Assembly: GCA_031292015.1 (NCBI GenBank)
Contig: JARLHY010000072.1
Span: forward strand, 18,111 to 82,110
DNA length: 64,000 nucleotides
Source: Negativicutes bacterium
GTDB lineage: Bacteria; Bacillota_C; Negativicutes; Sporomusales_B; JARLHX01
Direction of reading: 5' to 3'
A program made the position numbers and the translations under genes. Of this stretch, positions 28,322-36,019 are shown in pieces. Below the pieces are notes generated by a model, which was not told where the DNA came from, ran no database searches, and worked only from the letters and a program-made list of their open reading frames with translations. How positions within the stretch are numbered: position 1 is the first letter of the stretch; the number at the start of each line of letters is the position of its first letter.

Positions 28322-28798
28322 ATGGCAATAACAAAGGTAAAAGAGTATTTCAGGAAATATGGCCGGGAAAAAGATATATTGGAGTTTGCGGTATCCAGTG
28401 CAACGGTGGAGCTGGCCGCGCTGGCTGTGAACGTGATTCCCGCCAGGATCGCGAAAACGCTGTCTTTCCGAAGCGACAACGGCTGTACTCTGATTGTGAC
28501 CGCCGGGGATGCCAAGGTGGATAACCAGAAATTTAAACAAGAATTCGGAATCAAGGCAAAGATGCTGTCGCCGGATGAGGTTCTTGACTTTACAGGCCAT
28601 GCGGTTGGGGGCGTTTGTCCGTTCGCCCTTCCCAGTCAGGATGTCGCGGTTTATCTTGATATCTCGCTGCAACGTTTTGCTACTGTTTTCCCAGCCTGTG
28701 GAAGCGATAATTCGGCGATAGAGCTTACCTGTGACGAACTCTTTCAGTATGCGCAGGGGATAACCTGGATTGATGTCTGCAAAGACTGGAATTCTTGA
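28322..28798 (+). CDS. YbaK/ProX-type aminoacyl-tRNA deacylase
   Basis: 158 residues, a single YbaK/EbsC domain. The family hydrolyses mischarged tRNAs such as Cys-tRNA-Pro or Ala-tRNA-Pro in trans. Conserved features are TLSFRSDNGCTLIVTAGDAKVD (N-terminal half, shown here in part as TAGDAKVD), the K in NQKFKQEFG, and the GHAVGGVCPF loop near residue 93. AAGGAG stands ahead of the ATG. A lone gene between terminators. Confidence 0.88.
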   Translation: MAITKVKEYFRKYGREKDILEFAVSSATVELAALAVNVIPARIAKTLSFRSDNGCTLIVTAGDAKVDNQKFKQEFGIKAKMLSPDEVLDFTGHAVGGVCPFALPSQDVAVYLDISLQRFATVFPACGSDNSAIELTCDELFQYAQGITWIDVCKDWNS

Positions 28799-28949
28799 CT
28801 GGGAAATCTTCCTGACCACCAGACCGACTGCAGGATTTTACCGGGGCGAAAGGCATTGACGTCTGCCGCCCAAGGGTCTAAACTAAAGGAAGAATGCCAG
28901 GAGAACAGGGGAACATCTTTGCACGGCGTTGTGCGGAGGGGGAGTCGGT

Positions 28950-29762
28950 GTGCGCTACAGAAATCTGGTGATGGCACTTATTGCCGCGGTGCTGCTTGTT
29001 TCGCTGTTGGCTTCTTCCGGCGTCGGTACCCGGGCGATAGCCGGTCGGCAGTATCACCCCGCCAACCTGATCGATATTCCGGTTCTCAACTATCACAAGA
29101 TCGATGCACACTACAGCAGCGCGCTGTCCCTTTCCCCCCAGGAATTTGACGAGCAAATGAGCTATTTGTACGAAAATGGCTATCATACCATCACTCCCGA
29201 TCAACTCATGTCCTATCTCAAATACGGCCATGACCTGCCGGAGAAACCGGTATTGATCACTTTCGACGACGGCTATTTCGACAACTACACCCAGGCCTTC
29301 TTCATCATGAAGAAATATGGGTTCACTGGCACTGTTTTCCTTGTGACAAGCAAAATCGGCCAGGACGCACGGTTTATGAGCTGGAGCCAGGTCCGGGAAA
29401 TGCAGCAGAACGGCTTCGTGTTTGGCTCTCATACCGTCAATCACCAGCCCCTGACCGGCCTGAGACCGGAAGAGGCTCTCGGCGAACTGGAGGAATCCGG
29501 CCGGGTAATCGAGCAGCAGCTTGGGGTCAAGCCCCGCTATTTTGCCTATCCGTCCGGGGCGTATAACCAGCAGGTGGAGCAACTGGTGCGCCAAGCCGGC
29601 TACAGGGCCGCGTTCACGGTGCGCTACGGCCAGGCCGGACTGGAAAGCGATCCCATGGCCATCGAACGGATCCCGATTTTCAAAAGCTCGCAGAGTTTCC
29701 GCAGTTTTTATTACCGTCTGACCGCCGCTCCGCTGCTGGAAAGACTGGGCCTGATTCATTAA
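28950..29762 (+). CDS. Polysaccharide deacetylase (CE4) with N-terminal membrane anchor
   Basis: 270 residues from a GTG eight bases after GGAGGGGG. Residues 5-25 form one hydrophobic segment that is a signal or anchor. The NodB-type domain shows ITFDDGY (two Asp, about 107), the metal histidines in SHTVNHQPL (about 154) and YPSGAYN (about 191). It removes N-acetyl groups from an envelope polysaccharide outside the membrane; peptidoglycan or spore cortex are possible targets given the neighbouring dcw cluster, but the substrate is not shown. Confidence 0.87.
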   Translation: MRYRNLVMALIAAVLLVSLLASSGVGTRAIAGRQYHPANLIDIPVLNYHKIDAHYSSALSLSPQEFDEQMSYLYENGYHTITPDQLMSYLKYGHDLPEKPVLITFDDGYFDNYTQAFFIMKKYGFTGTVFLVTSKIGQDARFMSWSQVREMQQNGFVFGSHTVNHQPLTGLRPEEALGELEESGRVIEQQLGVKPRYFAYPSGAYNQQVEQLVRQAGYRAAFTVRYGQAGLESDPMAIERIPIFKSSQSFRSFYYRLTAAPLLERLGLIH

Positions 29763-29900
29763 TTTTGAAAAATAAAATAAAATTTTTTTAAAAATTTTTT
29801 CCCCATATATAGCGGGAGTCACCATAATGTGTCACTACATCTTGTTGATTTGGCTGTCTGAAAGGCCCGGAATAGCGCGAACTGACTGAACGTCCTTAGA

Positions 29901-29930
29901 AAATCCTTCATTTTTTTGAAGGATTTTTTT
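29901..29930 (+). terminator. Terminator upstream of the dcw cluster
   Basis: AAATCCTTCA, T-rich loop, TGAAGGATTT followed by TTTT. Isolates mraZ from the deacetylase gene. Confidence 0.85.
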
Positions 29931-29950
29931 ATTATAGCGAGAAATGATAG

Positions 29951-30000
29951 TAAAAGTGGTGAAATGTGGTGTAAAGTGGTTGAAAAAACCGCAAAGGTGG
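29951..30000 (+). promoter_or_regulatory. MraZ box: 10-bp direct repeats upstream of mraZ
   Basis: Three units at exact 10-bp steps, TAAAAGTGGT, GAAATGTGGT and GTAAAGTGGT, then a fourth GCAAAGGTGG after a 10-bp gap, ending 11 bp before mraZ. MraZ is known to bind GTGG/TGGG-type repeats of this period upstream of its own operon, so this is the probable autoregulatory site of the dcw cluster. Confidence 0.85.
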
Positions 30001-30010
30001 TGGTGAGGCC

Positions 30011-30442
30011 ATGTTTATGGGTGAATACTCCCACACAATAGACAATAAAGGGCGCCTCATCTTTCCAGCCAAGTTCCGTGATGAACTGGGCGAGAAGTTT
30101 ATCGCCACCAAGGGTCTTGACAACTGCTTGTTCGTATACACCCAGGAAGAGTGGGCCATCCTAGAAAATAAGCTGAAGCAGCTGCCATTGGCCAAACCCG
30201 AGGCCCGGGCTTTCGTCCGGTTCTTCTTCGCCGGGGCGGCGGAGCTGGAGGCCGACAAACAGGGGCGGGTTTTGCTGCCCACCAACTTGAGGGAACACGC
30301 AAGGCTGGATAAAGATGTCATCGTCATCGGGGTTTCCAGCCGGATTGAAATATGGGGCAAAGAAGCCTGGGACGAATACAACAGCAAGATTGGACCCGAG
30401 GTTACCAAGATTGCCGAGAATCTGGTCGATCTGGGAATCTAG
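30011..30442 (+). CDS. mraZ: Transcriptional regulator MraZ
   Basis: 143 residues with the two AbrB-like repeats of MraZ, each with its DxxxR motif: [17 protein letters not shown] (residues 8-24) and [16 protein letters not shown] (about 80-95). It forms a ring and represses the mraZ promoter through the repeats just upstream. First gene of the dcw cluster; rsmH follows after 15 bp. Confidence 0.96.
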   Translation: MFMGEYSHTIDNKGRLIFPAKFRDELGEKFIATKGLDNCLFVYTQEEWAILENKLKQLPLAKPEARAFVRFFFAGAAELEADKQGRVLLPTNLREHARLDKDVIVIGVSSRIEIWGKEAWDEYNSKIGPEVTKIAENLVDLGI

Positions 30443-30457
30443 ACGGAGTGATCGTGC

Positions 30458-31390
30458 GTGGAATTTGAACACAAAAGCGTGTTGCTGGAAGAAGCGTTGG
30501 CTGCGCTCATCACCGATCCTGACGGTGTTTACGTCGATTGCACTCTTGGCGGGGGCGGACACGCCCTGGCCCTCAGCAAAAGGCTCAGCTCCGCAGGCTG
30601 GCTTGTCGGGATTGATCAGGACCCGGCTGCCATAGAGGCCGGCCGGACCCGTCTGGCGGGTGCCGCCTGCAAAGTCAGCATCATGTACAGTAATTTCCGG
30701 CAGCTTGCCGCGGTTCTCGAGGAACTGAAGATTCCGGCGGTAAACGGCGTGCTGTTCGATCTCGGAGTTTCTTCCCACCAACTGGATGTGGCTGAACGCG
30801 GCTTTTCCTATATGCAGGACGGACCGCTGGATATGCGGATGAATCCTGCCGGTGATCTTTCGGCCCATATGGTGGTCAACGGCTACTCGGAAGAGAAGCT
30901 CAGCGATATCATCCACCGCTATGGCGAAGAGCGCTGGGCAAAGCGGATCGCCAAGTTTATTGTCCAGGCCCGCGCCGTCCGGCCCATCGGGACCACCGGC
31001 GAGCTTATGGATATTATCAAAAAGGCCATTCCGGCCGCGGCCAGACGGGAAGGCCCGCACCCGGCCAAACGGACCTTTCAGGCCATCCGCATCGAGGTAA
31101 ACGAGGAGCTGACAATCCTGCAGGCCGCCTTTACGGCGGCGGTGGACGCCCTGAAGCCCGGCGGGAGGATATGTATCATAACTTTTCATTCGCTGGAAGA
31201 CCGGATCGCCAAACAAACGCTGCAAGAGTTGGCCAGAGGATGTGTCTGTCCGCGAGATTTCCCGATTTGCGTCTGTAAGCACGAACCTAGCGTTAAGATC
31301 ATAGGCAAGCCGTTCACACCATCGCCGGCCGAGCTCGAAGGGAATCCAAGGTCCCGCAGCGCCAGGCTGAGGGTGGCAGAAAAGGTATAA
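30458..31390 (+). CDS. rsmH: 16S rRNA (cytosine-1402-N4)-methyltransferase
   Basis: 310 residues from a GTG after GACGGAGTGATC. The SAM-binding site DCTLGGGGHALAL (about 26-38), the second motif VLFDLGVSSHQLD (about 97), the RTFQAIRIEVNEEL segment and the late ITFHSLEDRIAK motif define RsmH (MraW). It methylates C1402 of 16S rRNA in the decoding centre. Standard position between mraZ and ftsL. Confidence 0.96.
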   Translation: MEFEHKSVLLEEALAALITDPDGVYVDCTLGGGGHALALSKRLSSAGWLVGIDQDPAAIEAGRTRLAGAACKVSIMYSNFRQLAAVLEELKIPAVNGVLFDLGVSSHQLDVAERGFSYMQDGPLDMRMNPAGDLSAHMVVNGYSEEKLSDIIHRYGEERWAKRIAKFIVQARAVRPIGTTGELMDIIKKAIPAAARREGPHPAKRTFQAIRIEVNEELTILQAAFTAAVDALKPGGRICIITFHSLEDRIAKQTLQELARGCVCPRDFPICVCKHEPSVKIIGKPFTPSPAELEGNPRSRSARLRVAEKV

Positions 31391-31432
31391 TCAGGGATGA
31401 ATTTGTTCTAATTTCCAGGGAGGGAAAATACT

Positions 31433-31876
31433 ATGTTAGTAAACCGCCAGCAAGAGTGGGTCGAAGTTACGCCGCCGGAACGGGTCAGGAAGTCTGCCGC
31501 CGCATCGACGCGCCGGGACAACAGTCTCAGGCGTAAATGCCTGCAGCTCATCCTGCTTGTTGTCGCCGCGGCGATGATGGTCACCATTCATAGTGAGATG
31601 TCGGTGCGGGCGGGTTATGACCTGGTCGACCTGAAGGAACAAGCTGCGAAACTGGAAAAAGAGAATGAATTGCTCCGCCTGGATATCGCCAGACTGAAAT
31701 CGCCGGAGCGTATCCAACAGATCGCGATCCGCGATCTGGGTATGGTCCAGCCGAAAAATACTTATTACGCCACAACCAAACCGGAGTCGGGCCAACCGGA
31801 CGCAGCGGTGGCAGGTAATCAGCCGGCCAAGGGTCTGGTCATTGTCAACAAGGCGGAGGCGAGTAAAGCGCGTTAA
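31433..31876 (+). CDS. ftsL: Cell division protein FtsL
   Basis: 147 residues: basic cytoplasmic N-terminus, one membrane helix (about 38-54, LQLILLVVAAAMMVTI), then a heptad coiled coil (LVDLKEQAAKLEKENELLRLDIARL) and a low-complexity tail. The layout, size and place between rsmH and the class B PBP gene identify FtsL, which links FtsQ to the septal synthase FtsW/FtsI. Ribosome site AGGGAGGGAAAA. The PBP gene it precedes is interrupted. Confidence 0.88.
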   Translation: MLVNRQQEWVEVTPPERVRKSAAASTRRDNSLRRKCLQLILLVVAAAMMVTIHSEMSVRAGYDLVDLKEQAAKLEKENELLRLDIARLKSPERIQQIAIRDLGMVQPKNTYYATTKPESGQPDAAVAGNQPAKGLVIVNKAEASKAR

Positions 31877-31899
31877 GTTTATTCAATGGAGGCGATCGC

Positions 31900-32208
31900 G
31901 TGGCGTCGGCTTCTCATGTCACTATTCGTAAAAGGGCAGCCCTGCTTTTTCTTTTTGTTGTGGTAGTCATGGTGGGACTCATCGGCCGGCTGGGGTATCT
32001 TCAGTTTTTCCGCAGTTCCTGGCTGACGGAGAACGCGATGGATCAGCGGATCAGGGAGATACCGGTGGAAGCCAGGCGGGGAATGATCTACGACCGGACC
32101 GGCAGGGAGCTGGCGGTCAGTGTGAGCACCGAATCGGTGTACGCCATCCCTGCGGAAATAAGGAGTCCCGAGGAAACAGCAGCCAAACTGGCTGCTATTT
32201 TGGCATTA
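31900..32208 (+). CDS. spoVD: Class B penicillin-binding protein SpoVD/FtsI, 5' segment (codons 1-103) of a split gene
   Basis: GTG start seven bases after GGAGG. It encodes the membrane helix (about 12-32), the juxtamembrane QRIREIPVEARRGMIYDRTGRELAVS start of the PBP dimerisation domain and stops matching at AAILAL, exactly at the 14-bp repeat CTATTTTGGCATTA. Downstream of the repeat the frame runs 39 codons into the inserted element and ends at 32325. Joined to 45652-47424 it gives 2,082 bp, an exact multiple of three, with 693 codons and a normal PBP sequence across the join (AAILAL-DASELA). Alone it cannot make a working enzyme. Because the cluster has a single PBP here, it may be the sporulation enzyme SpoVD or the vegetative FtsI; the PBP sequence motifs look closer to SpoVD, the two PASTA domains are compatible with either. 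Confidence 0.9.
32195..32208 (+). repeat. Left attachment core (attL)
   Basis: CTATTTTGGCATTA, identical to 45638-45651. Bases to its left are spoVD; bases to its right are element. Weaker identity extends left of the core (GCxAAAxxGGC at both ends). Confidence 0.88.
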
Positions 32209-32347
32209 TGGGCCATTTGGTGGGAGAGAATAAAAACAAACTCCTGCGATACCCGGCGAAGCGGTGTATCACAGGGGTTTTCTTCCGCTGGTGACGCTGC
32301 GGTTCTTTCGGGTAGGACCCGGTAGCGGCCGGAGGGGGAGGCTGCCC

Positions 32348-32354
32348 TAAGCAC
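32348..32354. promoter_or_regulatory. Possible integrase arm-type site
   Basis: TAAGCAC occurs here, 140 bp inside the left end, and twice at the right end (45548 and 45558, spaced 10 bp). The placement fits arm-binding sites of tyrosine integrases, but a seven-base match is weak. Confidence 0.3.
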
Positions 32355-32376
32355 CCGATAAACTCTTGTTGCGGCG

Positions 32377-33513
32377 CTAGGGGAGGAGTTTGGCGGCGAT
32401 GAAGGCCGCCGCGTCCTTGTCCTTTTCCGGCAGGGCGTGGGCGTAAATCTGCATTACGGTACGGACGTCGTCGCCGATGCGGGCTGCGACCATCTTGAGG
32501 TCGTAGCCGTGAGCCAGCAGGTGGGTGACATGGGTATGCCGCAGGTCGTGGAGCCGCACTTTTTTGGTTATGCCGGCCCGCACCAGCAGTGAACGGAAGG
32601 TCCGGCCCAGGGTCGAAAACGGAACCAGCCGCCGGTTGTCGCCGGTGAAAACCAGGCCGCCGTCAGGGGTCCACAGGTCGTTTCTGAGAATTTCCAGGAC
32701 CGCCGGTTCTACCGCTATGGTCCGCCACGACCCCTGGGTCTTGGGCGTGCCGCGAACTTGTTTGCCGGCGATCTCGACAATGTTCTCCGACACTTTCAGC
32801 ACACCGTTCGCCAGGTCGATATTCTCCCAGCGCAGGCCGACGATTTCACCCCGGCGCAGACCGGTGGACAGGGCGAGGAGGATAACATGGTAGATCTGCC
32901 TGAACCCTCTTTTGACTTCTGCAGCGAAGGCTCTGGCGGCTGCGAGCAGCCGCAGCATCTCGTCTTCGGTCAGGATATTTTGTTCTTTCGGCTGCCTGGG
33001 AATGGGTCCGGCCCCGGTGGCGGCGTTTCGACCGAGACAGCCCTCAGTCACCGCCAGGGCCAGAATGTTGTGCAGAATCGCCCGGTGCTGGCTCAGGGTG
33101 GCCGCGGACAGTCCCTCCTGGGCCTTGGCCCGCAGATAGTCGTTGACATGGGCTGTGGTCAGTTTCGTCAGCTTGCAGCGGCCGAGGAGCGGCAGGATAT
33201 GCTTGACGCAGGCCAGCTCGTAAGCGGCGCAGGTCTTTTCTTTGGCGGTGAATTTCTTGATCGACAGCCACCTTGCGGTGAACTGTTCTACGGTGGTACC
33301 GCCGGACAGGACCGGGCCCATGGTCTGATGGCCGGCTTTAAGCCTGTCGAGCATTGCAACAGCTTCCCGCTGGGTTTTGGCTGTGAAGGATTTCCGGCGT
33401 TGCCTGCCGCTGGCGTCATAGCCCACAGTCACCTGAATTTTGAATTTATCCCTGGCCAGGCGCTGGAGCGAGCCATCACCCCTGGGCCGGCGTTTTTTCG
33501 GCGTTGTGGCCAA
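32377..33513 (-). CDS. int: Tyrosine recombinase/phage-type integrase of the spoVD element
   Basis: 378 residues. N-terminal AP2-like arm-binding region (about 10-60), SAM-like core-binding domain (about 65-150) and catalytic domain (about 175-370). Catalytic residues: Arg in STGLRRGEIVGL, Lys in GTPKTQGSWR, HDLRHTH (HxxR) and the nucleophile Tyr in MQIYAH. The second His/Trp position, usually in LGH, is Asp here (ARIGDD). It faces the left end, 168 bp from attL, the normal place for an element integrase. It would catalyse integration into and excision from the PBP gene, probably with the Xis-like protein at 45352. Confidence 0.93.
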   Translation of the reverse strand: MATTPKKRRPRGDGSLQRLARDKFKIQVTVGYDASGRQRRKSFTAKTQREAVAMLDRLKAGHQTMGPVLSGGTTVEQFTARWLSIKKFTAKEKTCAAYELACVKHILPLLGRCKLTKLTTAHVNDYLRAKAQEGLSAATLSQHRAILHNILALAVTEGCLGRNAATGAGPIPRQPKEQNILTEDEMLRLLAAARAFAAEVKRGFRQIYHVILLALSTGLRRGEIVGLRWENIDLANGVLKVSENIVEIAGKQVRGTPKTQGSWRTIAVEPAVLEILRNDLWTPDGGLVFTGDNRRLVPFSTLGRTFRSLLVRAGITKKVRLHDLRHTHVTHLLAHGYDLKMVAARIGDDVRTVMQIYAHALPEKDKDAAAFIAAKLLP

Positions 33514-33617
33514 AGCTATCTCCCCCTTATAGGAAAATGTACCGCCGGCGGAGGGGAATTAGAACCGGGCGGTCAAATGTTTCAGCCGCTGTCGCCGAAC
33601 GCGGCTGGAGGAGAAGG

Positions 33618-33686
33618 ATGAAAGCGGCGCCGGGTGGAATAAAGCTTAAGGACAAAGATGGTTCGGGAACGGCGGTGACAGCGTGA
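33618..33686 (+). CDS. 22-residue leader ORF coupled to the sigma-54 activator
   Basis: ATG directly after a strong GGAGGAGAAGG ribosome site; the sequence MKAAPGGIKLKDKDGS and six more residues ends in a TGA that overlaps the GTG start of the activator (GTGA). The activator itself has no good ribosome site, so this small frame probably loads ribosomes for it. No known domain. Confidence 0.5.
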   Translation: MKAAPGGIKLKDKDGSGTAVTA

Positions 33687-35749
33687 AAGTCAAAGAGATC
33701 ATGATTCCGGTCAGTCCGCTGGTTATGACCGGGAACGGCGGACCGACGGACAGTCCTTTGTCGGCCGGGAGCGATTTTCTGCCGGTGGTCGATGGTGAGG
33801 GGCGGTATATCGGTTCCATCGATCTTGTCGGCAGGACGCTCGAGAGCGGGGGCGCCGGGCAACCTGACGACATTTGGACCTTTCCGGCCCGGGATGTGGT
33901 CTGCGTTGCCGGCGACACCGACATCGACTCGCTGCCCAAGGATACCGCCAGGGCGGTGGTTGTCGATGAAACGGGCCGGGTTATCGGGACAGTCGGACCG
34001 GTGGACTTTTTACGGACAGTGAGCCACAGCCTGGCCGAATTCAAGGAACAGTTATATGCGATCATCAATTCCGCCCAGAACGGCATCCTGGCCATCAATG
34101 ACCGCGGGGTTCTCATCCTGGTCAACAATGCCGCCGAGGAGCTGACCGGCAAGAATAAGGACGAACTGATCGGCCGGCACGTCAGCGAAGTCATTCCCAA
34201 CTCCCTTCTGCCTCAGGTTCTGGCGATGGAAAAGCCGCTGCTGGGTCAGAAAATTGGCCTTGGCGATACTGCTGTGATGGCCAACTATTCCCCGATCATC
34301 GCCAACGGCAAGGTTATCGGGGCGGTGTCGGTGTTTCAGGATGTGTCGATCCTGGAAAACACTTTTCAGGAACTGACCCAGGTCAAGACCCTCAGCAAGG
34401 AGCTGGAGGCGATCATCAATTCCTCCTATGACGGCATGTTCATAACCGACGGTCAGGGAGTGGTGCTCCGGGTCAACAAGGCTTATGAGCGCATTACCGG
34501 CATCAGGGCCGAGGAGGTCATCGGCAGGAGCATGCGGCGCCTGGTCGAGGAGAAGTACTACGATCAGTCGGTGACTCTGCTGGTGCTCGAGTCGAGGAAA
34601 AGCATGACCATCAATCAGACGGTGAAAGGCGACCGCAAATTACTTGTCACCGGTAACCCGATGTTCGACGATGCGGGTGAGATTGTCCGGGTGCTGACCA
34701 ATGTGCGGGACGTAACCGAGCTTGTCAGGCTTCAGGACAAGCTGGCCAAAACCCAGGAGCAGACCCTGAAGTATAAGACTGAGCTGACCCATCTGCGGTC
34801 GATGCAAATCAAGGAGGAGGATCTGGTCTACCGCAGCCAGGCGATGGCCCAGGCGGTAGAACTAGCCCTTAAAGTGGCCGAGGTGGATTCCACCGTCCTT
34901 ATCACCGGTGAATCCGGCTCCGGCAAAGAACTGATCGCCAAGCTGATTCACAAGCACGGCAAAGGCGCGGGCACACCCTTCATCAAGATCAACTGCTCGG
35001 CCATACCGGACCAGTTGCTGGAGTCGGAATTGTTCGGCTACGAGGGAGGGGCGTTCACCGGGGCAAAAAAGGAGGGCAAGCCCGGTCTTTGTGAACTGGC
35101 CCATCATGGGACGCTGTTCCTGGATGAAATCGGCGACCTGCCGCTGCTGCTGCAGGCCAAAATACTGCGAACCATCCAGGAGAAAGAAGTTGTAAGAGTC
35201 GGCGGGACCAAGGCGATCAACGTGGACATCAGAATCGTCGCCGCGACGAACCGGGATATGACCGAGATGGTTAAGGCCGGAAAATTCCGGCAGGACCTGT
35301 ATTACCGGCTGATGGTGGTTCCGATCCATCTGGCTCCGCTGCGGGAGCGGAAAGAGGATATTCCCCTCTTAAGCAAGTATTTTGTCGATAAGTTCAACAA
35401 GCGGTTTCGCTACAGCAAACGAATGGCGCCGGCGGTGGTTGACAAGCTGATGGAGTATTCCTGGCCAGGCAACGTCCGGGAACTGGAAAATGTCATCGAG
35501 CGGATGATGGTTACCGCCGCCGGCAATGATCTGACTGAGGAGTTGCTGCCGGAAACGGTCCGCAAGAAGGTTTTTTTGCCGAAACAAGGGGCCAGGCTGA
35601 AGACTGCGGTAGAACAGACCGAGGCTTTTTTGCTGGCCGAAACCTACCGGGAGCATCCATCCTGGCCGAAGGTGGCGGAAATCCTGGGAGTGGACCGGGC
35701 GACGATTTTCCGCAAAGCCGCCAAGTACGGGCTGCTGAAAAAAACGTAA
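33683..35749 (+). CDS. Sigma-54-dependent activator with CBS-like and PAS domains
   Basis: 688 residues from a GTG coupled to the leader ORF. Order: paired CBS-like region (1-115), two PAS domains (about 120-225 and 240-350), AAA+ domain (about 385-620) with GESGSGKE, GAFTGA and LFLDEIG, and a Fis-type helix-turn-helix (VAEILGVDRATIFRKA). CBS pairs often bind adenosyl nucleotides or CoA-related ligands and PAS domains small molecules, so it may sense a pathway intermediate. The 270-bp gap that follows has a terminator, palindromic sites and a perfect -24/-12 promoter before the permease-abfD operon, which it very likely controls. Confidence 0.93.
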   Translation: MKVKEIMIPVSPLVMTGNGGPTDSPLSAGSDFLPVVDGEGRYIGSIDLVGRTLESGGAGQPDDIWTFPARDVVCVAGDTDIDSLPKDTARAVVVDETGRVIGTVGPVDFLRTVSHSLAEFKEQLYAIINSAQNGILAINDRGVLILVNNAAEELTGKNKDELIGRHVSEVIPNSLLPQVLAMEKPLLGQKIGLGDTAVMANYSPIIANGKVIGAVSVFQDVSILENTFQELTQVKTLSKELEAIINSSYDGMFITDGQGVVLRVNKAYERITGIRAEEVIGRSMRRLVEEKYYDQSVTLLVLESRKSMTINQTVKGDRKLLVTGNPMFDDAGEIVRVLTNVRDVTELVRLQDKLAKTQEQTLKYKTELTHLRSMQIKEEDLVYRSQAMAQAVELALKVAEVDSTVLITGESGSGKELIAKLIHKHGKGAGTPFIKINCSAIPDQLLESELFGYEGGAFTGAKKEGKPGLCELAHHGTLFLDEIGDLPLLLQAKILRTIQEKEVVRVGGTKAINVDIRIVAATNRDMTEMVKAGKFRQDLYYRLMVVPIHLAPLRERKEDIPLLSKYFVDKFNKRFRYSKRMAPAVVDKLMEYSWPGNVRELENVIERMMVTAAGNDLTEELLPETVRKKVFLPKQGARLKTAVEQTEAFLLAETYREHPSWPKVAEILGVDRATIFRKAAKYGLLKKT

Positions 35750-35771
35750 CGCAAGTCTCAATATTGCGATT

Positions 35772-35849
35772 GATGCAAAAATGCGACTAGCCGCGGAAAA
35801 ACAGGTTAAAATAGTTTTTTGAATTATCTGAATGTCGCATTTGTGCGAC
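35772..35849. promoter_or_regulatory. Two upstream activator palindromes (GTCGCA-N4-TGCGAC)
   Basis: Site 2 (35834-35849) is the perfect inverted repeat GTCGCA-TTTG-TGCGAC. Site 1 (35772-35787) is GATGCA-AAAA-TGCGAC with the same spacing. Their centres are 62 bp apart, about six turns, and site 2 is about 63 bp ahead of the -24 element. A lone TGCGAC lies downstream at 35932. This is the expected layout for binding of the activator encoded just upstream. Confidence 0.75.
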
Positions 35850-35869
35850 GGAAAAATACTGCCCGAAAG

Positions 35870-35901
35870 AGAAGCCTTGAAGTAAATCAAGGCTTCTTTC
35901 T
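35870..35901 (+). terminator. Terminator of the activator gene
   Basis: AGAAGCCTTGA-AGTAAA-TCAAGGCTTCT followed by TTCTGTT. It sits between the activator sites and the -24 element and separates the activator transcript from the operon it controls. Confidence 0.75.
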
Positions 35902-35903
35902 GT

Positions 35904-35918
35904 TGGCACGAAATTTGC
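35904..35918 (+). promoter_or_regulatory. Sigma-54 (-24/-12) promoter of the 4-hydroxybutyrate operon
   Basis: TGGCAC-GAAAT-TTGC, an exact consensus match with correct spacing, about 100 bp before the permease gene. Confidence 0.93.
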
Positions 35919-36019
35919 AAGTAAGTACAAATGCGACAATGCCGGGGAGGAGGGAAAAAATCAGCTTTCGCTAAGGGACGACGCAGGAAAATCCAAATCA
36001 AACTGGAAAGGATGTTACT

